A stretch of DNA of 64,000 nucleotides. It comes from RGIG5952 sp045627605 (GTDB lineage Bacteria; Verrucomicrobiota; Kiritimatiellia; RFP12; JAAYLN01). Below the pieces are notes generated by a model. It did no database searches. It saw only the letters and a list, made by a program, of their open reading frames with translations, and was not told the DNA's origin. Below are positions 8,071 to 16,796 of the stretch, in pieces (positions within the stretch are counted from its first letter, which is position 1; each line of letters opens with the position of its first letter). The position numbers and the translations under genes are program-made. The DNA is taken from assembly GCA_045627605.1 (NCBI GenBank), contig JAZQOA010000056.1, positions 39,310-103,309 on the forward strand, read 5' to 3'.

Positions 8071-9324
8071 ATGAAGAAAATGGGTGTTCCCGGACGGGAA
8101 GTCCGGATTGCGGTCATTGGCGTCGGCGGCCGCGGCTTCGGCCAGATGTGCACGTTGCTCGGCATGCCCGACGTCAAGGTGTCGGTCGTCTGCGACACCT
8201 ACGAGGACAGGGTCAGGCGCGCCTGCGACAAGTGCGAGGAAATGCAGAAGTTCCGCCCCGACGGCACGACCAACTACCTCGAGGCCATCAACCGCGCCGA
8301 CATCGAGGCCGTCGTCATCATGACCTCGTGGCAGACGCACATCCGCATCGCCTGCGCGGCCATGCGGGCCGGCAAGTACGTCGCGATGGAAGTCGGCGGC
8401 GCGTCGTCGGTCGAGGAATGCTGGAAGATGGTCCACACGAGCGAGGACACCGGCATGCCGTGCATGATCCTCGAAAACTGCTGCTACGACGAGAAGGAGA
8501 TGGCGCTTCTCCACATGGTCAAGCTCGGCCTCTTCGGCGAGCTCGTCCACTGCGAAGGCGGCTACCTCCACGACCTCCGCGACGAAATCGGCAACGGCGA
8601 CGTCAACCGCCACTACCGCCAGGACAACTTCCACTGCCGCAACGGCGAGCTCTACCCCACCCACGAGATGGGGCCGATCGCCAAGTACCTGAACCTCAAC
8701 CGCGGCAACCGCATGCTCCACCTCTGCAGCATGGCGTCGAAATCCGCCGGGCTGAAGTCGTGGTACCGCATGAACCGCGCGGACACGCCGTTCCCCGAGA
8801 GGCAAATCAACGAAGGCGACATCGTGACGACGATGATCAAGTGCGCCAACGGCGAGACGATCCTCCTCAAGCACGACTGCACCACCCCGCGCCCCTACTC
8901 GCGCGGCGGCATGATCCAGGGATCGAAGGGCACCTGGCAGGAGGACGGCCACCACCTCTACCTCGAGGGGATCTCGCCGATCCACCAGGGCGAATGGTGC
9001 CACTCGTGGGAGCCCGACGCCGACTACCTCAAGAAATACGAGCACCCGCTCTGGAAGGAATACAAGGAGTTTGGCCTCCGCGGCGGCCACGGCGGCATGG
9101 ACTACCTCGCGCTCCGCGGCTTCATCGAGGCCGTCCAGGAGCACAAGCAGCCGCCAATCGACGTCTACGACACCGCCTCGTGGATGGTCATCACCTGCCT
9201 CAGCGAGCAATCCGCCTCGATGGGCGGGCTTCCCGTCCCGATCCCGGACTTCACGGACGGCCTCTGGATGAACCGCCCCGACCACGACGACAGCATGTAC
9301 ACGCTCGAAAAGATCCCCGAATAA
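8071..9324 (+). CDS. Gfo/Idh/MocA-fold protein, GH109-like
   Basis: 417 residues. An N-terminal Rossmann domain opens with IAVIGVGGRGFGQM, and the C-terminal domain holds NGELYPTHEMGPIAKYLNLNRGNR, a segment typical of family GH109 alpha-N-acetylgalactosaminidases that use tightly bound NAD for a redox-assisted glycoside cleavage. The His of PTHEMGP is the expected catalytic or NAD-proximal residue. There is no signal peptide, whereas many GH109 members are secreted, so it may act on an imported disaccharide or be a simple sugar dehydrogenase. AAGGA precedes the ATG. Confidence 0.75.
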   Translation: MKKMGVPGREVRIAVIGVGGRGFGQMCTLLGMPDVKVSVVCDTYEDRVRRACDKCEEMQKFRPDGTTNYLEAINRADIEAVVIMTSWQTHIRIACAAMRAGKYVAMEVGGASSVEECWKMVHTSEDTGMPCMILENCCYDEKEMALLHMVKLGLFGELVHCEGGYLHDLRDEIGNGDVNRHYRQDNFHCRNGELYPTHEMGPIAKYLNLNRGNRMLHLCSMASKSAGLKSWYRMNRADTPFPERQINEGDIVTTMIKCANGETILLKHDCTTPRPYSRGGMIQGSKGTWQEDGHHLYLEGISPIHQGEWCHSWEPDADYLKKYEHPLWKEYKEFGLRGGHGGMDYLALRGFIEAVQEHKQPPIDVYDTASWMVITCLSEQSASMGGLPVPIPDFTDGLWMNRPDHDDSMYTLEKIPE

Positions 9325-9347
9325 CGCCATACGCACCCCCCCAGGCC

Positions 9348-10547
9348 ATGAGCACAGCCCCGAAGCCAAACCTCCTCGTCGCCCAGTCGGGCGGCCCCTC
9401 GATGGTCATCAACCAGTCGCTCGCCGGCGTCGTCACCGCCGCCCGCGCCAACAGGAAAGTCGGCGCCATCCTCGGCGCACGGCACGGCATCCGCGGCATT
9501 CTCGACGGCGACATCGTCGACCTCCGGAAGGTGACGGCCGAAGACCTCGAGCGCATCGCCGCGACGCCGTCCTCCGCGCTGGGCTCCGTCCGCATGAAAC
9601 CGAAGGCCGAAGACTGCGAGGCGATCTTCAAGGCCCTCCGCAGGCTGGGCGTGAAGTGGTTCTTCTACATTGGCGGCAACGACTCGGCGGAGACCGTCGA
9701 CATCATCAACCGCCACGCCGAGGCGGCAGGCGAAGACCTCGTCTGCTTCCACGTGCCCAAGACGATCGACAACGACCTCCGCGAAAACGACCACACCCCC
9801 GGCTTCGGGTCGGCCGCGCGTTTCGTCGCCTGCGCCCTCATGGGCGACGACCTCGACAACCGCGCGCTTGGCGGCGTCAAGATCGACGTGGTCATGGGGC
9901 GCCACGCGGGCTTCCTCACCGCCGCCGCCGCCCTCGCGCGCCGCGACCCGGAAGACGGCCCGCACCTCATCTACCTTCCCGAACGCCCCTTCTCGCCCGA
10001 CAAGTTCGTCGCGGACGTCATGGCCTGCGTCGAGAAGCGCGGCCGCTGCGTCGTCGCCGTCTCGGAAGGCATTTCGGGGCCCGACGGCGAACTGATCGCC
10101 GCCAAGTTCTCGCACGAGCGCGACGCACACGGCAACATGCAGCTGAGTGGTTCGGGCGCGCTTGGCGACGCCCTCGCGACGCTGCTCAAGGTCCGCTCCG
10201 GCGGCAAGCTCCGGCGCGTCAGGGCCGACACCTTCGGCTACCTCCAGCGCTCCTTTCCGGGCATCGCCTCCAAAACCGACTCCGAAGAGGCGCGCCAAGC
10301 CGGGGTCGAAGCCGTGAGGGCGGCGCTTTCGGGCGACTTCAAGAGCGGCTCGATCGCCTTGCGCCGCAAGCCCGGCGCCGAATACGGCATCTCCTACGAG
10401 GTCGTCGCGCTCTCAGCCGTCGCCAAGGAGACAAAGCAGCTTCCTGATGAATTCATCGCCCCCTCGGGAACCGACGTGACGGAAGCCTTCCTCGACTACG
10501 CCCGCCCGCTCGTGGGCGACCTGCCGGAAATCGGCCACCTCGGTTAA
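9348..10547 (+). CDS. Pyrophosphate-dependent 6-phosphofructokinase
   Basis: A 399-residue PfkA-family enzyme converting fructose 6-phosphate to the 1,6-bisphosphate. The residues that separate PPi from ATP enzymes are both of the PPi type: Asp112 in GGNDS (Gly in ATP forms) and Lys138 in PKTIDND. SGG near residues 14-16 binds phosphate, and MGRHAGFL is the usual substrate loop. Cytosolic glycolysis. The gap from the upstream GH109-like gene is 23 nt, so cotranscription is likely. The ATG at 9348 is preferred over upstream shadow frame. Confidence 0.9.
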   Translation: MSTAPKPNLLVAQSGGPSMVINQSLAGVVTAARANRKVGAILGARHGIRGILDGDIVDLRKVTAEDLERIAATPSSALGSVRMKPKAEDCEAIFKALRRLGVKWFFYIGGNDSAETVDIINRHAEAAGEDLVCFHVPKTIDNDLRENDHTPGFGSAARFVACALMGDDLDNRALGGVKIDVVMGRHAGFLTAAAALARRDPEDGPHLIYLPERPFSPDKFVADVMACVEKRGRCVVAVSEGISGPDGELIAAKFSHERDAHGNMQLSGSGALGDALATLLKVRSGGKLRRVRADTFGYLQRSFPGIASKTDSEEARQAGVEAVRAALSGDFKSGSIALRRKPGAEYGISYEVVALSAVAKETKQLPDEFIAPSGTDVTEAFLDYARPLVGDLPEIGHLG

Positions 10548-10590
10548 ACCTCACCCGCCGGACCACACACAACACCTGACGGATCGCGCA

Positions 10591-12957
10591 ATGAAAAAGA
10601 CCCTCCTCCTTGCACTCTCGCTGGCCGCCTTCGCGGCGCTCGCCGCGCCGGATCCCGGCGTCTACAGGCAGAAGGTCCAGGACGTCGCCGTAAGATCGGG
10701 CGGCACGGAAATCGCCGGCGACACGGCGGACTTCGTCGCATCGCACGTTTCCGCCGCGAAGGGCGGATTCATCTCGCAGCGCGAACTCGCCGCCGACCAG
10801 CGCAACTTGCTTGACTCGGGCATCTTCTCGGACGTCAGGATCTTCATCGAAAACGTCGCGGACGGCGTGCGCGTCGTCTACGACGTCAAGGTGGCGCCGC
10901 GCGTGCGCCTGCCGCTCGTCATCCGGGGCAACAAGGCCTTTTCCATCGGCCGCGTCCGCGACGTCCTCGACATCGACGACGGCGAGCGCATCGACCGCGC
11001 GCGCCTCGACGCCGCCTGCGACAAGCTCCGCGAGGCCTACCGCAAGTCCTACTACAACAACGCCTCCGTGAAGGCCGCCATCGCCGAAGACGGGAAGGGC
11101 TTCGCGACCGTTTCGCTCGACATCGAGGAAGGACAGCGCGAAAAACTCCTGACCTTCGTCTTCGAAGGCAACGAGGCGCTTTCCGCCGGCGAGCTCCGCT
11201 CCGCGCTCGGGCGGCCCTCGGACTGGAACCCCTTCAAGATATTCTACTCGCAGTGGCGAATCGACGCCTTCGACCGCGAACTTGTCCGCGACCGCGTCGC
11301 GGCGGCCTACCGCGCAAAGGGCTACCTCGACGTCGAGGTCGGCGAGCCGACGCTCTCCCGGGAAACGCCTGAATCGCGCCCCGTCATGCACATCCCCGTG
11401 AAGGAAGGCCGCCGCTACACGATCAACGCCGCGTCAATCAACGGCGTGTCGCTCTTCCCCGAAAATGAAATCCGCAAGACGGTCTCGGACTTCGTCAAGC
11501 CCGGCACCCCGGCGTCGGACAAGGCCATCGCCGCGGCGGAAAAGGCCGTCCGCGACTACTACGGTTCGCGCGGCTACGTCGAGACAGAAGTGGCGGCCAA
11601 GGTCGTTTCGCTTCCCGGCCAGGCGGAGGGCGGCGACATCAGGACCACCCTGCGCGTCAACATCAGGGAAGGCTTCCTCGCCCATGTGCGCTCCGTCGAG
11701 ATCCGCGGCAACACCTACACCAAGGACAAGGTCGTCCGCCGCGAACTTGTCATCGCCCCGGGCATGCTCATGAACGAAGTCCTCGCCGAAGTCTCGCGCA
11801 AGCGCGCCGAAAACCTCGGCTACTTCGAGAACGTCCGCATGCGCGAAGTGCCGTCGCCCGACGACCCCGCCCTGCGCGACGTCATCTTCGAGGTCTCGGA
11901 AAAATCAACGGGCATGCTCATGGCCGGCATCGGCACCTCGAACGTCGACGACATCCTCGGCTACGTCGACATCTCGCAGAACAACTTCGACCTCTTCAAC
12001 TGGCCGACCTTCCGCGGCGCCGGCCAGAAAATCAGGCTGACCATCTCGGCGGGCTCGACCTCCAACTCGGGCGAAATCTCCTGGACCGACCCCTGGTTCC
12101 TCGACCGCCAGCAGGCGCTGAACGTCACGCTCTACCGCCGCGAATACGGCTACAGCGAATACGACGAGACGCGCATCGGCGGCGACGTTTCGCTCGGCGT
12201 GCCGCTGAAATATGGCCGCTTCACCGCGAAGATCGGCGCCGAAATGGTCGAGAACGACGACTTCCTCTGGGGCGTCTACCACCTCGAAGACGACCCCGGG
12301 ACGGACTTTTCCTTCGACCAGATCGACCACAAGTACATCCGCGTCCCCCTGCGCCTCTCCTGGTCCTACGACACCCGCAACCACCCGTTCGTCCCCTCAA
12401 GCGGCTCGCGCAACAACATCTTCTTCGAGGCGATGAACTCGTCGTTCGGCTCCGACTACGACCTCTACCGCGTCGGCGCCGACCTGCGGCAATACGTCCC
12501 CGCGTTCTTCAACCACTTCCTCTCGCTGCATCTCCGCGCGGAATCGGTCGACTGCTACGGCGACACCGGCGAGGTGCCAATGAACGACCGCTACTTCCTC
12601 GGCGGCGCGCGCTCCATCCGCGGCTACCGCTACCGCGATGTCGGCCCCAAGGCGATTCCCGGCGAAACGACCGGCGGCCGCGCCCACCCCGTCGGCGGCC
12701 AAACCCTGGCGCTCTTCTCGGCGGAATACAACATCCCCATCGTCAAGGTCCTGCGATTTGCCGCCTTCTACGACGTCGGCAACGTCTGGGACGACCCCTT
12801 CGACGCCGATTTCTCCGAACTCGCCTCAACCTGGGGCCTGGGCATCCGCTTCGACATCCCCGGGTTCCCCATCCGCCTCGACTACGCGATGCCCCTCTCG
12901 CGCGACGACGACTACACGCGGACCGAACGCTTCGTCTTCTCAATAGGATTCGAATAA
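10591..12957 (+). CDS. bamA: BamA outer membrane assembly factor
   Basis: 788 residues, normal for BamA, which inserts beta-barrel proteins into the outer membrane. A cleavable signal (MKKTLLLALSLAAFAALAAP) is followed by tandem POTRA-like repeats over about residues 25-420 and a C-terminal 16-strand barrel. The barrel lid motif is RSIRGYRYRD near 676, and the protein ends in a phenylalanine-rich beta signal (FVFSIGFE). The alternation GNKAFSIGRVRDVL and GNTYTKDKVVRREL marks POTRA strands. Its TAA shares one base with the next ATG, linking it unexpectedly to a TRAP transporter operon. Confidence 0.95.
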   Translation: MKKTLLLALSLAAFAALAAPDPGVYRQKVQDVAVRSGGTEIAGDTADFVASHVSAAKGGFISQRELAADQRNLLDSGIFSDVRIFIENVADGVRVVYDVKVAPRVRLPLVIRGNKAFSIGRVRDVLDIDDGERIDRARLDAACDKLREAYRKSYYNNASVKAAIAEDGKGFATVSLDIEEGQREKLLTFVFEGNEALSAGELRSALGRPSDWNPFKIFYSQWRIDAFDRELVRDRVAAAYRAKGYLDVEVGEPTLSRETPESRPVMHIPVKEGRRYTINAASINGVSLFPENEIRKTVSDFVKPGTPASDKAIAAAEKAVRDYYGSRGYVETEVAAKVVSLPGQAEGGDIRTTLRVNIREGFLAHVRSVEIRGNTYTKDKVVRRELVIAPGMLMNEVLAEVSRKRAENLGYFENVRMREVPSPDDPALRDVIFEVSEKSTGMLMAGIGTSNVDDILGYVDISQNNFDLFNWPTFRGAGQKIRLTISAGSTSNSGEISWTDPWFLDRQQALNVTLYRREYGYSEYDETRIGGDVSLGVPLKYGRFTAKIGAEMVENDDFLWGVYHLEDDPGTDFSFDQIDHKYIRVPLRLSWSYDTRNHPFVPSSGSRNNIFFEAMNSSFGSDYDLYRVGADLRQYVPAFFNHFLSLHLRAESVDCYGDTGEVPMNDRYFLGGARSIRGYRYRDVGPKAIPGETTGGRAHPVGGQTLALFSAEYNIPIVKVLRFAAFYDVGNVWDDPFDADFSELASTWGLGIRFDIPGFPIRLDYAMPLSRDDDYTRTERFVFSIGFE

Positions 12958-13979
12958 TGAACACCAGCAAACACGTGTTGGCGGCGCTTTTCGCCGCGGC
13001 ACTGGCCACCCTTTCGGGGTGCGGCGGCGGCGAAAGCCGGGCCATCCGCCTCAACTACAGCATATTCTTCCCGCCGACGCACATCCAGACCGTCCTCGCG
13101 GGCGAATGGGCGCGTGAAATCGAGGCGCGAACACAGGGACGCGTCCAGATCCGCATCTTTCCCGGCGGCATCCTGACCAAGGCCGACCAATGCTACTCCG
13201 GCGTCGTGGACGGCATCTCCGACCTCGGCATGAGTTGCTTCGCCTACACGCGCGGGCGCTTCCCGCTCATCGAAGGCCTCGACCTGCCCGTGGGCTACCG
13301 CGACGGCGCTTCCGCCACGCGCATCGCCAGCGCGATGATCGCCAAGTACAACCCGGCGGAACTGAAGGACGTCCACTTCCTCTACGCCCACGCCCACGGC
13401 CCCGGCGTGATTGCCTCGCGGACGCCCGTCCGCACCGCCGAGGACCTCAAAAACCTCTCGGTCAGGGCGACGGGACTCTCCGCCAAGATTGTCGACGCCC
13501 TTGGCGGCAACTCGATCGGCATGGCGCAATCCGACACCTACGAGGCGCTCCAGAAGGGCGTCGTCAGCGCCACCTTCTGCCCGGTCGAGACGCTCAAGGG
13601 CTGGAAGCAGGGCGAAGTCATCAAGCACGTCACGAAGACCCCCGCCACCGGCTACACGACCGTGATGTTCGTCGTGATGAACAAGGAACGCTGGGAAAGC
13701 CTCCCGCCCGACATCCAAAAGGTCTTCGAGGAGGTCACCGCCGAGTGGCTGCCCAAGCACGGCGAAGGCTGGAACCAGGCCGACGCCGCCGGCTGGGAGA
13801 TGCTCGCGGAACTGGGCAAGGACGTCTACGAACTCGACGACGCCGAAACGGCGCGGTGGACCGGGATGGTCTCGCCCATGCTGGAGCAGTTCGCCGAGAA
13901 AGCCGAAGGCAAGGGCCTCCCCGGAAAGGCCTTCCTCGCCGACCTGCTGAAACTCGTGAAGGAGGATGAAGGCAAATGA
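12957..13979 (+). CDS. dctP: TRAP transporter solute-binding lipoprotein
   Basis: 340 residues with lipoprotein signal (lipobox LATLSGC, Cys about 22). The mature part has the DctP/TRAP-binding fold: RLNYSIFFPPTHIQTV, a GGILTKADQCYSGVVDGISDLGM hinge region and RTAEDLKNLSVRATG with the conserved Arg that binds a carboxylate ligand. It captures an organic acid in the periplasm and passes it to the DctQM permease encoded directly downstream. The start overlaps the bamA stop by one base, and its stop overlaps dctQ. Substrate identity is unclear. Confidence 0.9.
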   Translation: MNTSKHVLAALFAAALATLSGCGGGESRAIRLNYSIFFPPTHIQTVLAGEWAREIEARTQGRVQIRIFPGGILTKADQCYSGVVDGISDLGMSCFAYTRGRFPLIEGLDLPVGYRDGASATRIASAMIAKYNPAELKDVHFLYAHAHGPGVIASRTPVRTAEDLKNLSVRATGLSAKIVDALGGNSIGMAQSDTYEALQKGVVSATFCPVETLKGWKQGEVIKHVTKTPATGYTTVMFVVMNKERWESLPPDIQKVFEEVTAEWLPKHGEGWNQADAAGWEMLAELGKDVYELDDAETARWTGMVSPMLEQFAEKAEGKGLPGKAFLADLLKLVKEDEGK

Positions 13980-14461
13980 AAAGCACATGGGATCCGTTGA
14001 GGGGGCTCGTCAAGTGGGCCGGCAAAATCTCAGCCCTCGGAGTTCTCTTCATGATGGCGGTCACCTGCGTCGACATCGTCCTCCGCCGCTTCGGGACGGC
14101 CATTCCCGGGGCCTACGACCTCGTGCGGCTTGGCGGCGGCGTGACAATTGCCGCGGCGCTGCCGCTCACGACGGCGGTCAAGGGACACGTCGCCATCGAA
14201 TACTTCTTCCACCGGATGGGCCGCGTGGGCCGGCTCGTGGTTGACTCGGCCATGCGCCTCCTGCAGGCGGCGCTCTTCCTCTTCGCGACCGTGGCCTTCG
14301 TCCGCTACGGCAACAGGCTGCTCGCCAGCGGCGAGGTCATGCCCACGCTGCAGTGCCCGGTCTTCTGGCTCGCCTGGCTTGTGGCCCTCTCCTGCCTGCT
14401 GACCGCGCTCGTCTCCCTCTTCCATCTCGCCAAACCCTCCGAGGAGTTTATCCGCAAATGA
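13976..14461 (+). CDS. dctQ: TRAP transporter small permease
   Basis: 161 residues with four predicted membrane helices (around 20-40, 50-70, 90-112 and 128-150). CVDIVLRRFG and the LPLTTAVKGHVAIEYF loop are standard for DctQ. It is the small membrane partner of DctM in sodium-driven import of organic acids. ATGA overlap with dctP and again with dctM indicates translational coupling. Confidence 0.9.
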   Translation: MKSTWDPLRGLVKWAGKISALGVLFMMAVTCVDIVLRRFGTAIPGAYDLVRLGGGVTIAAALPLTTAVKGHVAIEYFFHRMGRVGRLVVDSAMRLLQAALFLFATVAFVRYGNRLLASGEVMPTLQCPVFWLAWLVALSCLLTALVSLFHLAKPSEEFIRK

Positions 14462-15759
14462 CACCTCTCGCAATCGGCGTGCTCGGGCTCGCCGCGCTTT
14501 TCCTGCTTCTCGTCGCCTCGCTCCCCGTGGCGTTTGTCATGACCGTTGTCGGCGTCGCAGGCTTCGCCGCCATCGTCTCGCCCCACGCGGCCCTCGCGGT
14601 TCTCGCCGCCGACTTCCAGGACTCCTTCACGAACTACGGGCTCACGGTCATCCCGCTCTTCGTCTTCATGGGCCAGGTCTGTTTCCACACCGGCATCAGC
14701 GCCAGGCTTTTCGCCTCGGCCAACAAGTGGTTCGGCGCGCTGCCGGGCGGGCTCGCCATGGCGACGGTCGGCGCCTGCGCCGCCTTCGGCGCGATCTGCG
14801 GCTCGGGCCCCGCGACGGCCGCGACGATGGCCGCCGTCGCCCTGCCCGAAATGCGCCGCCACAACTACAGCCCGTCCCTCGCGGCCGGTACGATTGCCGC
14901 GGGCGGTTCGCTTGGCATGCTGATCCCGCCGAGCGTGGTCTTCATTGTCTACGGCATCCTCACCGAGCAGTCCATCGGCAAGCTCTTCATCGCCGGCGTC
15001 CTGCCCGGACTGCTCGTGTCGCTGCTCTTCTGCGCGGTCATCGCCGTGCTCTGCCTCCGCGACCCGACCTGCGCCCCGCGGCAACCCGCCTGCCCCCTCC
15101 GCGAGAAAATCCGCTCCCTCAAGGGCGTCGTCGAAACGCTCGTCCTCTTCGCACTCGTCATCGGCGGCATGTTCGGCGGGCTCTTCACACCGACCGAAGG
15201 CGCGGCCTTTGGCGCCGCAGGTTCGCTCATCGTCGCGGCGGCAGTGCGCAAGCTCACCCTCAAGATGGTCTCGAAAGCGCTTGAGGAGACCATCCGCACC
15301 TCCTGCATGGTCATGATCATCGTCGCGGGCGCCTCGGTCTTCGGGCACTTCCTCGCCGTCACGGGCATTCCCACGGCCCTCGCGCAATGGCTCTCGGCCC
15401 TCCCCCTCCCGGCCTGGATCGTCATCCTCATCATCGGCGCCTTCTACCTCGTCGCCGGTTGCTTCGTCGATTCGCTGGCGCTCGTCATGCTCACCGTGCC
15501 GATCTTCTACCCGGTCATCCTCAAGCTCGGCTACGACCCGATCTGGTTCGGCGTCTTCATCGTCGTCATCACGCAGATGGGCGTGATCACGCCGCCCGTG
15601 GGCGTCAACGTCTACGTCGTGAGCGGCATCGACCGCTCCGTGCCCATCCACGACATCTTCCGCGGCGCAATGCCCTTCCTCGCGGCGCTCGTCGCCGCAA
15701 TTGCGCTCCTCATCATCGTCCCCGGCCTGGCCACGTGGCTTCCGGCTTGCGCAAACTAA
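14458..15759 (+). CDS. dctM: TRAP transporter large permease
   Basis: 433 residues, about 12 membrane helices, matching DctM length. Family segments include PLFVFMGQVCFHTGIS, ICGSGPATAATMAAVALPEM and GSLGMLIPPSVVFIVYGILTEQSIG, the last containing the conserved LIPPS hinge. The ATG at 14458 overlaps the dctQ stop; an upstream extension in frame is dctQ shadow. Inner-membrane transport subunit of the tripartite system. Confidence 0.93.
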   Translation: MTPLAIGVLGLAALFLLLVASLPVAFVMTVVGVAGFAAIVSPHAALAVLAADFQDSFTNYGLTVIPLFVFMGQVCFHTGISARLFASANKWFGALPGGLAMATVGACAAFGAICGSGPATAATMAAVALPEMRRHNYSPSLAAGTIAAGGSLGMLIPPSVVFIVYGILTEQSIGKLFIAGVLPGLLVSLLFCAVIAVLCLRDPTCAPRQPACPLREKIRSLKGVVETLVLFALVIGGMFGGLFTPTEGAAFGAAGSLIVAAAVRKLTLKMVSKALEETIRTSCMVMIIVAGASVFGHFLAVTGIPTALAQWLSALPLPAWIVILIIGAFYLVAGCFVDSLALVMLTVPIFYPVILKLGYDPIWFGVFIVVITQMGVITPPVGVNVYVVSGIDRSVPIHDIFRGAMPFLAALVAAIALLIIVPGLATWLPACAN

Positions 15760-15777
15760 AGGAAAGAGAGGCAGACC

Positions 15778-16224
15778 ATGGAAATCGGATTCCAAAAGAT
15801 TCTTTTCTGCACCGACTTCTCGAAAGGCGCAGCCAAGGCGTTCAAATTCGCCTTGAAATCGGCGGTCAACAACAAGGCCAGGCTCTTCATCATGCACGTC
15901 CTGCCCGAAGCGGACGCCCAGTTCTGGAAGGGGTATGTCGTCGCGGACGACCGCGACATCGAGGCCAAGGCGCGCGAAGCGCTCCACGAGAAGGTCGCCG
16001 CCGAATACCTCTCGCAAATACCCGAAGGCGTGGAGTGCGAGACGGTTTACCGCGTCGGCAACGCCGCGCAGCAGATCGTCGATTTCGCGCGCGAACGGGA
16101 AATCTCCCTCGTTGTCATCACCCGGCCAAGGCCGCGCTTCCTGCGCTCGTTCCTCTACGGCAGCACCGCGTCGAAAGTCGCGCGCACCGTCCCCTGCCCC
16201 CTGCTGGTTGTTCCCGCCGAATAA
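15778..16224 (+). CDS. Universal stress protein (UspA family)
   Basis: 148 residues with the UspA alpha/beta fold: KILFCTDFSKGAAKAFKFAL at the start and VVITRPRPRFLRSFLYGSTASKVARTVPCPLLVVP at the end. The ATP-binding G-x2-G-x9-G(S/T) motif keeps only the terminal GST; both earlier glycines are replaced in RPRP. It may therefore not bind ATP in the usual way. It follows dctM by 18 nt with GAAAGAGAGG upstream, as usp genes often follow TRAP operons. Confidence 0.88.
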   Translation: MEIGFQKILFCTDFSKGAAKAFKFALKSAVNNKARLFIMHVLPEADAQFWKGYVVADDRDIEAKAREALHEKVAAEYLSQIPEGVECETVYRVGNAAQQIVDFAREREISLVVITRPRPRFLRSFLYGSTASKVARTVPCPLLVVPAE

Positions 16225-16669
16225 GGCAAGTCCCCGTTGTCCGATGAGCAATCGCTTCCCAGCGTAGTCTGCGCTGGGTTGCGATTTCCCATCTTTCATC
16301 GTTCATCCCACGAAGCGGCATCATCAACGGCGATATTTGAAGTCCAGACCGCAGGAACGACTTCTCGTAGCGAAAAGCAAAGAAATCGCGCCGGGGCGAT
16401 TCCACGATCGTCCCGACACGGTCGCCCCAAAGCGAGACATTGACGCGGGAAACGTGCCTGAAGGTCGTTAATATTATATTACAACTGTTCTTATAAAGGC
16501 AATAGCAAAATCATGAATAAATAAAGGGACAGTCAATGAATTGAGGCTGTTTTCATTTTTGGCATCGGCGATGAGAATACCGTGCGGAAGTCTCGCCAAG
16601 ACTGGTGGCCCGTTTGCCTCCCCGGATGCTTACGCGGTTTTACGTTACGTAAAATCACATAAGCAGCGA
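16225..16669. other. Non-coding interval, AT-richer than surroundings
   Basis: The stretch from the usp stop to the promoter of the truncated ATPase has no supported gene. An AT-rich patch near 16465-16530 (TATTATATTA) contrasts with the GC-rich neighbourhood, and TTTACGTTACGTAAAA at 16639-16654 is nearly palindromic. This and the damaged ATPase downstream suggest a site of past insertion or loss. Confidence 0.4.
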
Positions 16670-16698
16670 TTGCCGCAGTTCGCGGCGTTTGGTATAAT
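16670..16698 (+). promoter_or_regulatory. Sigma-70 promoter upstream of the truncated ATPase
   Basis: TTGCCG at 16670-16675, a 17-nt spacer and TATAAT at 16693-16698, with TTTGG before the -10 box. The predicted transcript begins near 16705, leaving a leader of about 90 nt that contains a short ORF and an 8-bp hairpin (CCGATGCC at 16735-16742 with GGCATCGG at 16746-16753). Confidence 0.65.
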
Positions 16699-16706
16699 GA
16701 AGGGGA

Positions 16707-16787
16707 ATGGCAAGACCTCGCCCTTGTGATTCGGCCGATGCCTTGGGCATCGGACAGGATCGGTTGCGGGACTGGCTCCATTTTTAA
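16707..16787 (+). CDS. Possible 26-residue leader ORF
   Basis: An ATG with GAAGGGGA just upstream opens a 26-codon frame ending TAA nine bases before the ATPase start codon. The frame covers the hairpin at 16735-16753. No similarity is recognised. Its first 14 bases (ATGGCAAGACCTCG) are repeated exactly at 16932-16945 in the Walker A region of the ATPase. It could be a translated leader that tunes expression, or chance. Confidence 0.25.
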   Translation: MARPRPCDSADALGIGQDRLRDWLHF

Positions 16788-16796
16788 GGCTAAGTT

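Noticed and set aside
8056..9369. Long minus-strand frame opposite the GH109-like gene
   Set aside because: Valine/alanine/arginine-rich shadow, no domain, complete overlap with a well-supported gene.
10591..13979. bamA and dctP as a fusion or single functional unit
   Set aside because: One-base stop/start overlap only; proteins have separate signals and families.
14305..16299. 664-residue open frame on the minus strand
   Set aside because: Antisense shadow of dctM and usp with low-complexity acidic and histidine-rich composition typical of GC-rich reverse frames.
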